Position numbers and translations under genes: made by a program. From NCBI GenBank assembly GCA_023434465.1, contig JAEYSQ010000013.1:1-9451 (forward strand): a stretch of 9,451 bases of DNA, in the 5' to 3' direction. Under the pieces are notes generated by a model. That model saw only the letters and a list, made by a program, of their open reading frames with translations. It was not told the origin of the DNA and ran no database searches. The stretch comes from Actinomycetes bacterium. Its GTDB lineage: Bacteria; Actinomycetota; Thermoleophilia; Solirubrobacterales; 70-9. Below, piece by piece: positions 1-6,429 of this stretch. Within the stretch, counting starts at the first letter, position 1; each line of letters opens with the position of its first letter.

Positions 1-179
1 AGCCGGGTGTCGACGAGGACGCCCTGGCCCGGATCGAGGCCAGCGGCCAGGAAGTGTTCCGCTGGAACGAGCGGAATCTCTTCTTCGGCGGGGTCCAGAT
101 CGTGACCCGGGACCCGCATACCGGGAAGCTCGACGGAGCCGGCGATCCCCGGCGGGGCGGAGCGGTGGCCCATGCCTGA
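1..179 (+). CDS. ggt: Gamma-glutamyltranspeptidase, C-terminal end only (5' partial)
   Basis: Reading from base 3, an open frame of 58 codons runs to TGA at 177-179 with no start, so the gene begins left of the window. The visible peptide has the core FFGGVQIV, then DPHTGKL, then GDPRRGGAV close to the end. The FGGV strand followed by a charged turn and the (A/G)DPRRGG(A) tail is the usual C-terminus of gamma-glutamyltranspeptidase small subunits. These Ntn hydrolases cleave the gamma-glutamyl bond of glutathione and related compounds and transfer it to water or amino acids. The catalytic Thr and the autoprocessing site lie outside the window, so activity cannot be judged. The stop overlaps the next gene's ATG by 8 bp, implying co-transcription with the adenylate cyclase. 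The family call rests on a short tail, but the tail is distinctive. Confidence 0.75.
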   Translation, partial: PGVDEDALARIEASGQEVFRWNERNLFFGGVQIVTRDPHTGKLDGAGDPRRGGAVAHA

Positions 180-1386
180 GTATCCGGATCCGGATGACTA
201 TCCCTCGCCCGACCTGCGACCGCACCACGAACCGGAACTGGCGACCCGCGAGGTCCCCGACTTCGAAGCCGAAGGGCTGCTCGAAGACCTCGAAGGTGAA
301 CAACGGGCCGCGCGGCTCCGGCTGCTGACCGAACTCTACGTGGAGGATGGCGTTGAGCTCGACGTTCTGAAGGAGGAGGTCGAGTGCAATCGTCTCGCCC
401 TGCTTCCCGCCGATCTAGCCCTGGGAAGGTCGGAGGACAAATACACGCCAAGAGAGATTGCCGAGCTGGCCGGCACATCCGTCGGCGACTTCCAGAACCT
501 GATCGCTGCGGTCGGCCTTCCCCGGCCGGCTCCCGACCAACGGCGCTTCGACGATGCTGATCTGCAGGCGGCTCGCCGTCTGCGGCGGTTCCAGGAGGCA
601 GGCATCCCAACCGACAATCTGCTCGCGGCGACCCGCCAGGTCGGCAGTTCGGCGGCCCGGATCGCCCAGGCGCACCGCGACCTGGTCGCCTCCGACATCA
701 TCGCTCAGGGAGCCGACGAGTACGAGGCGGCAGCCCAGCTTCGGCAGGCCTCGCTGCAGCTGCTGCCGTTGGCCGAGAAAGCCGTCGACTATGCCCTGCG
801 GTCCCACTTTCTCGACCAGCTCCGCAACCAGGCCATGGCGATGACGAATCCCGGTTTCCTCGGGGCGGACGAAGGGGTCGAGGTCTCAGTCTGTTTCGCC
901 GACCTGGTCGGCTTCACGAGGCTCGGTGAACGCTCCGAGCTGGAAACGATCGGCACGGTCGCCAAGCTGCTCGAATCGGTGGCCATCGAGGTGACCAACC
1001 CGGAGGTCAGACTGGTCAAGACGATCGGGGACGCGGCGATGCTGGTCTCCGAAGATGGTGCCGCCCTGTTCGACACGGCGATCCGTTTCATCGAAGTGGG
1101 CAGTCAGGCGGGCGACGAGCTTCCCGCCTTGAGGGTCGGGGTAGCCCGCGGCGACGCGATTCATCAGGTCGGTGACTGGTTCGGGCCACCGGTGAATCTT
1201 GCCAGCCGGATCACCGAGACGGCCCGGCCCGACAGTGTGCTCGCCGAGAGCCGTGCGGTCGACGCTGCAGGCGAGGAGTCGTTCAGGTACTCCTGGGTGG
1301 GCCAACACCGGTTCAAGGGACTCGACCGCGCGGTCAAGCTGTACCGGGTCCGTCGAAAAGACGACCCGACATCCTCGGGTAGCTGA
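172..1386 (+). CDS. Class III adenylate cyclase with N-terminal regulatory domain (Rv1264-like)
   Basis: This 404-residue protein is predicted to make cAMP from ATP in the cytoplasm. The catalytic half (about 235-395) has every expected residue. Metal-binding aspartates are D244 in FADLVGFT and D287 in KTIGDAAM. The adenine-selecting pair is K283 and D335, and the transition-state residues are N342 and R346 in VNLASR. The K/D pair argues for ATP over GTP. D244, K283 and D287 have the same mutual spacing I recall for D222, K261 and D265 of M. tuberculosis Rv1264, a 397-residue pH-responsive cyclase. The N-terminal half (about 30-220) matches the regulatory domain of that family. Residues 91-165 (YTPREIAELAG, then RRFDDADLQAARRL) read like a MerR-type winged helix. 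No membrane segment is visible. The ATG overlaps the ggt stop as ATGCCTGA, so translation is probably coupled. The first 30 residues are acidic, Pro-rich and probably disordered. Confidence 0.9.
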   Translation: MPEYPDPDDYPSPDLRPHHEPELATREVPDFEAEGLLEDLEGEQRAARLRLLTELYVEDGVELDVLKEEVECNRLALLPADLALGRSEDKYTPREIAELAGTSVGDFQNLIAAVGLPRPAPDQRRFDDADLQAARRLRRFQEAGIPTDNLLAATRQVGSSAARIAQAHRDLVASDIIAQGADEYEAAAQLRQASLQLLPLAEKAVDYALRSHFLDQLRNQAMAMTNPGFLGADEGVEVSVCFADLVGFTRLGERSELETIGTVAKLLESVAIEVTNPEVRLVKTIGDAAMLVSEDGAALFDTAIRFIEVGSQAGDELPALRVGVARGDAIHQVGDWFGPPVNLASRITETARPDSVLAESRAVDAAGEESFRYSWVGQHRFKGLDRAVKLYRVRRKDDPTSSGS

Positions 1387-1395
1387 CCCGGTCGT

Positions 1396-1412
1396 CTGGC
1401 TCGTTCAGCCAG
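1396..1412. terminator. Candidate bidirectional hairpin between convergent genes
   Basis: CTGGCT (1396-1401) and AGCCAG (1407-1412) form a perfect 6-bp stem around a 5-base loop. It lies 10 bases after the cyclase stop and overlaps the stop codon of the convergent methyltransferase. A short GTTT follows on the + side, but there is no real T-tract. The 18-bp gap between two convergent genes makes a shared terminator plausible. The stem is short, so this is tentative. Confidence 0.35.
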
Positions 1413-2322
1413 GTTTGCGGGCGCTGAGCAGGAGGTTGTAGAAGAGTTCTGCGGGAAGGTGGGGTTCGAGGACTTTGTCGTCGACCCTCTGGAAGGCGAT
1501 GTAGCTCCGGAAGGCAAAGTTCCGCCAGCCGAGCGGGATCGTTTCCGGGGTGGCGGTCGACTCCATCGAGCGCATACCCCAGCCCCAGACGTTGGCGACC
1601 AGCTCTTCGCCGCTCACCCTCGTGTCCTCGAACCCGGACCGGGGCGGGATCGCCCGCAGGTCCGCGGGAACGAAAGCGTGAACGTCGACCTCGGGCTCGA
1701 GGCCGTGCTCGTCGCCGGCCATCTCCTCTTCGGTGTGTTCGAGCGTCTCGGCCCCGACCAGGCGGCGCCAGACCGGGGCGACGAGGTTGCCGGTTCGTTT
1801 CGGCACCGCGGCGAGGCGATCACCGTAGCGGGAAGGCTCGCCGCAGAAGACGATTCGTCCGCCAGGCCTCAGTACCCGGAAGAACTCGGAAAAGGCCTGG
1901 TCGAGGTCGGGGATGTGATGAAGGACCGCGTGGCCGATAACCGTGTCGAAGCTCTCGTCCTCGAAGGGCAGGACCTCAGCTTCGGTGACCACGGTCTTGA
2001 CCGGGAATTTCAGCGTTGCCGCGGTTCTGGTCAGCGATGCCAGCATGCCGGGGGAGATGTCGGTCGCGGTGAGGCTCCCGATCAGGCCCTGCGAGGCGAG
2101 GTTGAGCGAGAAGTAACCGGTCCCGGCCCCGATTTCGAGCGTATCGCCGAGCGTCTCCGGCATCGAGCCGAGCGCCTTCCTCAGCTTGAGAGCGACCTGA
2201 TGCTGCCCGACGTCGCCGAAGTCGATTCCCCACTTGGCGTCGTAGGAATCGGCCGCCGCGTCGTGGTAGCGGGTGTTTACGTCCTTGATGTGTTCCGGCG
2301 TTGCCGTCGGGGAAGCGGGCAT
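1405..2322 (-). CDS. Class I SAM-dependent methyltransferase (Methyltransf_11 type)
   Basis: Using ATG at 2322 gives 305 residues. SAM-binding motif I is LEIGAGTGYF (62-71). It is followed by the acidic strand end TATDIS (D88), the LPFEDESFDTVIG segment (118-130) and HAVLHHIPDLDQAFSEFFRV leading into LRPGG (131-155), the standard Rossmann methyltransferase order. The C-terminal 120 residues are a family-specific extension with Trp and Phe clusters and no motif I recognise. The substrate cannot be read from sequence. Many relatives methylate small molecules, quinones, lipids or sugars. The open frame extends upstream to 2370, but the extra Ser-rich residues look non-conserved, and PASPTATPEHIKDVNTRYHD looks like the natural N-terminus. 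No Shine-Dalgarno sits before 2322. The gene is divergent from a second methyltransferase in a candidate methylated-glucan locus, so sugar O-methylation is a reasonable guess. Confidence 0.85.
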   Translation of the reverse strand: MPASPTATPEHIKDVNTRYHDAAADSYDAKWGIDFGDVGQHQVALKLRKALGSMPETLGDTLEIGAGTGYFSLNLASQGLIGSLTATDISPGMLASLTRTAATLKFPVKTVVTEAEVLPFEDESFDTVIGHAVLHHIPDLDQAFSEFFRVLRPGGRIVFCGEPSRYGDRLAAVPKRTGNLVAPVWRRLVGAETLEHTEEEMAGDEHGLEPEVDVHAFVPADLRAIPPRSGFEDTRVSGEELVANVWGWGMRSMESTATPETIPLGWRNFAFRSYIAFQRVDDKVLEPHLPAELFYNLLLSARKPG

Positions 2323-2323
2323 G
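2320..2323. other. Shared CATG start palindrome of two divergent methyltransferase genes
   Basis: The + strand ATG is 2321-2323 and the - strand ATG is the complement of 2320-2322, so both start codons lie in one CATG. No intergenic DNA remains, and each gene's promoter must lie inside the other's coding sequence. The + gene has a GGGGAAG purine run just upstream (about 2310-2316). The - gene has AAGGAG only at 2350-2355, 27 bases from its ATG and too far for normal initiation. This depends on both start choices being right. Confidence 0.5.
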
Positions 2324-3106
2324 GCGGAGAAAGATAGGGAAGAATCGCTCTCCTTGACTGACTCGTACATCCAAAGCGATCAACCCGAAGGGGTGCCGGC
2401 CCTCGAATTGACCGGCGAGCGGACCCTGCCCGCCGTCCCGGAGGAGAACTACTGGTACCGCCGTCACCTGGTCGTTTACGAATGGATCGCCGAAAGGGTG
2501 AAGGGCCAGAAGGTCGCGGACCTGGCTTGCGGTGAGGGCTACGGGTCGGGCGTGCTCGGCCGCAGCGCCGCCGAGGTGATCGGGGTAGACGCCAACCCGG
2601 AAGCGTTCGAACACGCCAGCGCCAAGTACACGACGGGGAACGTGAGCTTCAGGCGCGAACTCGTGGAGAGCTTCAGCGAACCGCGCGACGCGATCGTCTT
2701 CCTGCAGACGATCGAGCATGTCCAGGATCCGGACGCTCTGGTCGCGGGGTTCGCGAAGATCGCTCCGGTCTCCTACATCTCGACCCCGAACCTGCTTACC
2801 CTCGCGCCCGAGGGGGCCGAGAAGTCGGACAACCCGTGGCACATCAAGGAATACCGACTCGAGGAATACCGGGCCTTGCTGGAACCCCACTACTCTAGGG
2901 TCGAGATCCTCGGCCTCCATCATTCCCGCAAACTGAAAGTGCACGAGCTGGCACTTTCGCTCGGCTGGGACCGGCTCCACAAGTCGTTGGGATTGAGCAA
3001 GCCTTTCTACGACCGGTTTACGCCGGCTATAGACGCCTCCGATTTCCGACTCTCCAACCACGATCTCGAAGGCTCACTGGACTTTCTCGCCATCTGTCAT
3101 GTCTGA
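2321..3106 (+). CDS. Class I SAM-dependent methyltransferase, first gene of the MT-GH57-GT4 set (Rv3030-like)
   Basis: From ATG 2321 the product has 261 residues. SAM motif I is VADLACGEGYGS (65-76), the strand-2 acid is D90 in VIGVDANP, and the motif-II region is FLQTIEHVQDP (127-137). These are followed by YISTPN (152-157) and NPWHIKEY (171-178), seen in bacterial methyltransferases of glycan and cell-envelope clusters. The TGERTLP box (31-37) and a C-terminus ending FLAICHV are typical of the group. The upstream ATG at 2273 would add 16 unconserved residues and lie inside the divergent gene. The 3' end overlaps the GH57 start by 8 bp (ATGTCTGA), so the two are almost certainly co-translated. 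In M. tuberculosis the gene in this position, Rv3030, is the proposed methyltransferase of methylglucose lipopolysaccharide synthesis. The same role here is inferred from gene order and rough length (274 residues in Rv3030, from memory). Confidence 0.85.
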   Translation: MAEKDREESLSLTDSYIQSDQPEGVPALELTGERTLPAVPEENYWYRRHLVVYEWIAERVKGQKVADLACGEGYGSGVLGRSAAEVIGVDANPEAFEHASAKYTTGNVSFRRELVESFSEPRDAIVFLQTIEHVQDPDALVAGFAKIAPVSYISTPNLLTLAPEGAEKSDNPWHIKEYRLEEYRALLEPHYSRVEILGLHHSRKLKVHELALSLGWDRLHKSLGLSKPFYDRFTPAIDASDFRLSNHDLEGSLDFLAICHV

Positions 3107-4520
3107 CGGGTCCGGCGATCTGGCGATCGTCCTCCATTCGCACATGCCGTACGTCGAGGGCTTCGGCACCTATCCATTCGGCGAGGAGTGGCTTTTCGAC
3201 GCGGTGGTCCGTTCGCACCTTCCGGTTCTGGAGGTGGCCCGGAACCTGACCATGACGGTCACCCCGGTACTGGCCGATCAGCTCGAGGCCGACGGGATCC
3301 CGGAACGGCTCGCCGCGTTCCTTCGCGACCACCGGTTGGGGGCGGCCCGGCGTGACGTCGAGACGGCTGACGCCGACCATGTCGCCGCGGCCGAGTCCGA
3401 AGTCGCCCGTTACGAGAAGGCAACGGAGCTGCTCGACGCGGTTGACGGGCGACCGCTGGACGCATTCGTGGCGGTCCAGGATCGCAATGTGTCTCTGGTC
3501 CCGTCGAGTGCCACCCACGCGATTCTCCCGCTGCTCGCTACCCGGGCCGGACTCGACACGCAGATCGGTGCCGGTCTCGCCTCCCACGCTCGACGGTTCG
3601 GCCATTCCTTCGGGTTCTGGTTGCCCGAATGCGCTTATCGACCCGGGCTGGAAGAGGACCTCGCCCGCAACGGGATCGACTGGTTCTGCGTCGACCAGAG
3701 TCGTCACGAAAACGAGATGGAAGCCCTGGTCCCGGTGCGGACCGGGGCCGGCCCGCTCGCTTTCACGATCGACTGGGAAGCGATCTCCTGGCTCTGGGAC
3801 ATGTCCGGTTACCCCTCGTGGCCCGGATACCTGGATTTTCACCGACTCTCGATGAACGGGGTGAGGATCTTCCGCATCGATGGCGGCCCTTACGACGCCG
3901 ATGTGGCCCGGCAGCGAACCCGGGAACAGGCGGCCGGGTTCCTGAAATCGGTGCGTGACCGGCTCGACGGCTTCCAGCGTGACCAGGGCCGGCCGGGTCT
4001 TTTGACTTTCGCGATCGATTGTGAGCTGCTCGGCCACTGGTGGTCGGAGGGGCCGGACTGGCTGGCCGCTGTGCTTGATCAGGCGGAAGCCATGGGAGTG
4101 AACCTGGTCACGCTCGACGAGGCTGTCGAACGCCACGGCACGGGTGCCAGGCGCACCGGACTGGCGGCCTCGACCTGGGGCGAGAAGAAGGATTTCAGGA
4201 CCTGGGATTCGCCCGTCGTGGCCGACCTCGCCTGGGCCTCGCGCGGACTGGAACTGACGGTCGGCGAAGCGGTCGGGCGCCTGCCGAGGAACCAGGCCGA
4301 GAGGGCGGTGCGGGAGCTGCTGATGGTCCAGGCCAGTGACTGGGCGTTCCTCGACCAGCGCGGCCAGGCCGGCGATTACCCGTTCGAACGGGCCACAGGT
4401 CATGCGGAAAACACGTTCAAGGCCCTACAATCGGATTCAACAAACAGCGGGGTACCGATACGACCGCAGCTTCGCGGACTGGCCCCGGACCTGAGCCTCG
4501 TGCCCTTCCTGATTCCTTAG
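3099..4520 (+). CDS. Glycoside hydrolase family 57 protein, probable alpha-glucan branching or trimming enzyme (Rv3031-like)
   Basis: This is a 473-residue cytoplasmic GH57 enzyme with no signal peptide. Conserved GH57 elements appear in order. They are HSHMPYVEGFG (13-23), SSATHAILPLL (136-146), and FWLPECAYRPG (173-183) with the predicted nucleophile E177. Next come SGYPSWPGYLDFHR (236-249), FAIDCELLGHWWSEG (304-318) with the predicted acid D307, STWGEKKDF (358-366), and ASDWAF plus GHAENTF in the C-terminal helical domain. The tail LRGLAPDLSLVPFL looks family-conserved, so the 3' end is genuine. The closest characterised group is GH57 1,4-alpha-glucan branching enzymes, which cut alpha-1,4 links and rejoin chains as alpha-1,6 branches. 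Those enzymes have about 520-560 residues. This one is shorter, with only 130 residues between the catalytic pair against about 170 in the Thermococcus enzyme, so branching is not assured. It sits between the methyltransferase (8-bp overlap) and the GT4 gene (16-bp gap). Confidence 0.9.
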   Translation: MSDGSGDLAIVLHSHMPYVEGFGTYPFGEEWLFDAVVRSHLPVLEVARNLTMTVTPVLADQLEADGIPERLAAFLRDHRLGAARRDVETADADHVAAAESEVARYEKATELLDAVDGRPLDAFVAVQDRNVSLVPSSATHAILPLLATRAGLDTQIGAGLASHARRFGHSFGFWLPECAYRPGLEEDLARNGIDWFCVDQSRHENEMEALVPVRTGAGPLAFTIDWEAISWLWDMSGYPSWPGYLDFHRLSMNGVRIFRIDGGPYDADVARQRTREQAAGFLKSVRDRLDGFQRDQGRPGLLTFAIDCELLGHWWSEGPDWLAAVLDQAEAMGVNLVTLDEAVERHGTGARRTGLAASTWGEKKDFRTWDSPVVADLAWASRGLELTVGEAVGRLPRNQAERAVRELLMVQASDWAFLDQRGQAGDYPFERATGHAENTFKALQSDSTNSGVPIRPQLRGLAPDLSLVPFLIP

Positions 4521-4536
4521 CCCCCAAGCCACCACC

Positions 4537-5724
4537 TTGTCTCGCATCCTCGTCGTCACCTGGGAGTACCCGCCGCTGATCGAGGGCGGACTGGCCCGCC
4601 ACGTCCGAAAGCTCTCCGAATCCCTGGTCGGGCTCGGCGTCGAGGTACATGTCCTCACCCGAGGTGGGGAGCAGGCCACGGTCGAAGAGCAGATGGCAGG
4701 AGTGCAGATTCATCGCATCGTCGAACCGGAGCGACCCACCGATCTCGGTGAGTTCGTCACCTGGGTCGAGCGGATGAACGCCGACATGCTCGCCGCCGGG
4801 GTTGAACTGGGAGACCGCTTCGAGTTCGACCTCGTCCACGGTCACGACTGGCTGGTAGCCGGCGCCTGCGACCATCTCGCCCGCCGCTTCGACGCACCGC
4901 TCGTCACCACGATTCACGCGACCGAGTTCGGCCGCCATCAGGGCTGGGTCGACAAACACCCGCAGTCCCACATCCACGGGGTCGAGAAGTGGATCGCGAA
5001 CCGTTCCGACCGGGTCATCGCCTGCTCCCACTTCATGCGGGAACAGATCGCCGACGTCTTCAGCGTCGAGGAAGGCAGCATCTCGGTCATCCCGAACGGG
5101 ATTGACCCTGAGGACCTCCCGGCCGAGGATCCGGTGGAGCTGGCCCGGCTCCGCAGCCAGTTCGCCGCGCCCGACGAGAACCTGGTCCTGTTGATCGGCC
5201 GGCTCGTCTATGAGAAGGGCTTTCAACTGGCGCTCGAGGCGATGCCGCAGGTGATCGAGTCCTTGCCGAACACCCGCTTCCTGGTCGCCGGTTCGGGCAC
5301 CCACGAGGCCGAGCTCCACAAGCAGGCCGAGGAACTCGGTCTCATGGAGCACGGTACTTTCCTCGGCTGGATCGGTGATGACGTACTCCACTCGCTGTAC
5401 CGGATCGCCGACCTGACCGTGGTCCCTTCGATATACGAGCCGTTCGGCCTGGTCGCCCTCGAGGCGATGGCCTCGGAATGTCCCTGCATCGCTGCCGACA
5501 CCGGCGGTCTCAGGGAAGTCGTGCCGATCGAGGGTGCCGGGTTGCGCTTCCGGGCGTCCGATCCGGAGCATCTCGCCGAAGCGGCAATTCAGGTTCTCGG
5601 CGACCGGGAACTCTCGAAGCGCATGATCGAAGAGGGCCTCGCCCACATCCGCATGTTCGACTGGGACGAGATCGCGCAGCAGACCCTCGACCTTTACGAG
5701 GGCCTGGTCGCTACCAAGGCCTAG
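4537..5724 (+). CDS. GT4-family glycosyltransferase, probable alpha-1,4-glucan elongating enzyme (Rv3032-like)
   Basis: This 395-residue GT-B enzyme retains its alpha linkage. The N-terminal lobe opens with a Rossmann strand and the acceptor/donor loop WEYPPLIEGGLARHV (9-23), with HGHDW at 101-105. The C-terminal lobe carries VIPNGID (184-190), GRLVYEKG (221-228, phosphate-binding R222 and K227), and the EX7E motif YEPFGLVALEAM (300-311, E301 and E309). The pattern is that of glycogen-synthase-like GT4 enzymes using a nucleotide-activated glucose. M. tuberculosis Rv3032, 414 residues by memory, is the main alpha-1,4-glucosyltransferase for methylglucose lipopolysaccharides and also contributes to glycogen. 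The start is TTG at 4537, because no ATG or GTG is in frame between the GH57 stop and the first conserved strand. No Shine-Dalgarno is visible, so it probably relies on ribosomes finishing GH57 16 bp upstream. Its stop shares CTAG with the convergent acyltransferase. Confidence 0.9.
   Translation: MSRILVVTWEYPPLIEGGLARHVRKLSESLVGLGVEVHVLTRGGEQATVEEQMAGVQIHRIVEPERPTDLGEFVTWVERMNADMLAAGVELGDRFEFDLVHGHDWLVAGACDHLARRFDAPLVTTIHATEFGRHQGWVDKHPQSHIHGVEKWIANRSDRVIACSHFMREQIADVFSVEEGSISVIPNGIDPEDLPAEDPVELARLRSQFAAPDENLVLLIGRLVYEKGFQLALEAMPQVIESLPNTRFLVAGSGTHEAELHKQAEELGLMEHGTFLGWIGDDVLHSLYRIADLTVVPSIYEPFGLVALEAMASECPCIAADTGGLREVVPIEGAGLRFRASDPEHLAEAAIQVLGDRELSKRMIEEGLAHIRMFDWDEIAQQTLDLYEGLVATKA
5721..5724. 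other. Shared CTAG stop palindrome of convergent genes
   Basis: The GT4 gene ends with TAG at 5722-5724 and the acyltransferase ends with TAG on the opposite strand at 5721-5723. The two coding regions therefore overlap by four bases with no spacer. I see no strong hairpin here, so transcripts probably run into each other's 3' ends. Confidence 0.8.
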
Positions 5725-6344
5725 CGGTCCGTGGTCTCCATGACCCCGGGGGTTCCCGGTTGGGGTTCGACCGGGTCAGGCCATTTGAGCTCTCCGGGGG
5801 CTTCCCGCATTCGCAGGACCCGGGCGGGTACTCCGCCGACGACCGCGTTGGCCGGAACGTCTTTGGTCACCACGGCGTTCGTGCCGATCACCGAGTTGTC
5901 TCCGACCCTGACCCCCCGGAGAATCGCGGCGCCGTAGCCGATCCACACGTTTGAGCCGACGACCACGTCTTCCATATAGATGCCCTGGTCCCGGATCGGC
6001 TTCTCGATGTCGACGACCCCGTGGTCGAAGTCGATGAACATGACTCGATCCGCGACCACGCATTCGGCCCCGATCCGCACCCGGCGATAGGCGGAAATGG
6101 TGCATTCCTGGCCGAGCACGGTCTTCGGCCCGATTTCGACCTCGCCTTCGTGACAGCGGATCTTCGTGCCGTCACCGATCCAGACCCATCGACCGAATCT
6201 GATCGTGGCGCTGCGTCCCGTCTGCAGTTGGAGCCCCCGACCGAAGAACGCCGGTCCGTCGGTCACCCAGCGATGACCGGTCCGGGTAAACAGCCGCCGC
6301 CAAAGGTAGCGCCAGAAGAGTCGCGCGTACTTGGGGGTCAGCAT
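5721..6344 (-). CDS. Left-handed beta-helix (hexapeptide repeat) O-acyltransferase (Rv3034c-like)
   Basis: From ATG 6344 the protein has 207 residues. Hexapeptide repeats run from about 45 to 170, for example IGDGTKI, IGPKTVLG, IGAECVVA, VGSNVWIG, VGDNSVIG and TNAVVTKDVPANAVVGG. The end of the helix, GVPARVLR, is typical of the LacA/CatB O-acetyltransferase family. The predicted catalytic base is H108 in FIDFDHGV. These trimeric cytoplasmic enzymes move an acetyl or related group from acyl-CoA to a sugar hydroxyl. The open frame extends upstream to 6512, but those 56 residues would overlap the divergent meaB and look unconserved. AAGGGA lies directly before the chosen ATG, which is close for a ribosome site. 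The gene faces GT4 and shares its stop palindrome. Rv3034c, a putative transferase, occupies the same position and orientation in M. tuberculosis. Acylation of a glucan intermediate is inferred, not shown. Confidence 0.88.
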   Translation of the reverse strand: MLTPKYARLFWRYLWRRLFTRTGHRWVTDGPAFFGRGLQLQTGRSATIRFGRWVWIGDGTKIRCHEGEVEIGPKTVLGQECTISAYRRVRIGAECVVADRVMFIDFDHGVVDIEKPIRDQGIYMEDVVVGSNVWIGYGAAILRGVRVGDNSVIGTNAVVTKDVPANAVVGGVPARVLRMREAPGELKWPDPVEPQPGTPGVMETTDR

Positions 6345-6429
6345 TCCCTTGCGGGCGAAGGATGAGATCGAATTGGCCAAACCGGGCGTGACTCTAACCG
6401 CAGCCACAGGTTCTAGACTGGCCGGGTCG
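6345..6429. promoter_or_regulatory. Divergent intergenic region holding the presumed promoters of the acyltransferase and meaB
   Basis: These 85 bases lie between two divergent starts and are the only divergent spacer in the window, so promoters for both directions are expected here. On the + side, TAGACT at 6414-6419 fits the actinobacterial TANNNT -10 pattern and ends 10 bases before the meaB ATG. With no Shine-Dalgarno before that ATG, a leaderless or very short-leader transcript is possible. I found no convincing -35 at the right spacing and no clear operator repeat. Confidence 0.3.

Noticed and set aside
1459..2337. + strand open frame (292 codons) opposite the - strand methyltransferase
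   Set aside because: The opposite frame carries the methyltransferase motifs. This one has none.
1976..3061. Antisense open frame (361 codons) spanning both methyltransferase genes
   Set aside because: It covers two genes with clear SAM motifs in other frames and has an Arg-rich C-terminus typical of shadows.
3027..4403. Long antisense open frame (458 codons) opposite the GH57 gene
   Set aside because: It mirrors a strongly supported GH57 gene, shows low-complexity Arg/Pro/Gly-rich content and no motif, and is expected at this GC content.
4417..5646. Antisense open frame (409 codons) opposite the GT4 gene
   Set aside because: The + strand frame has all GT4 motifs. The antisense product has no recognisable domain and reads as a codon-bias shadow.
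6331..6429. N-terminal extension of meaB to the ATG at 6331
   Set aside because: It would overlap the divergent acyltransferase start and adds 33 residues unlike any MeaB N-terminus.
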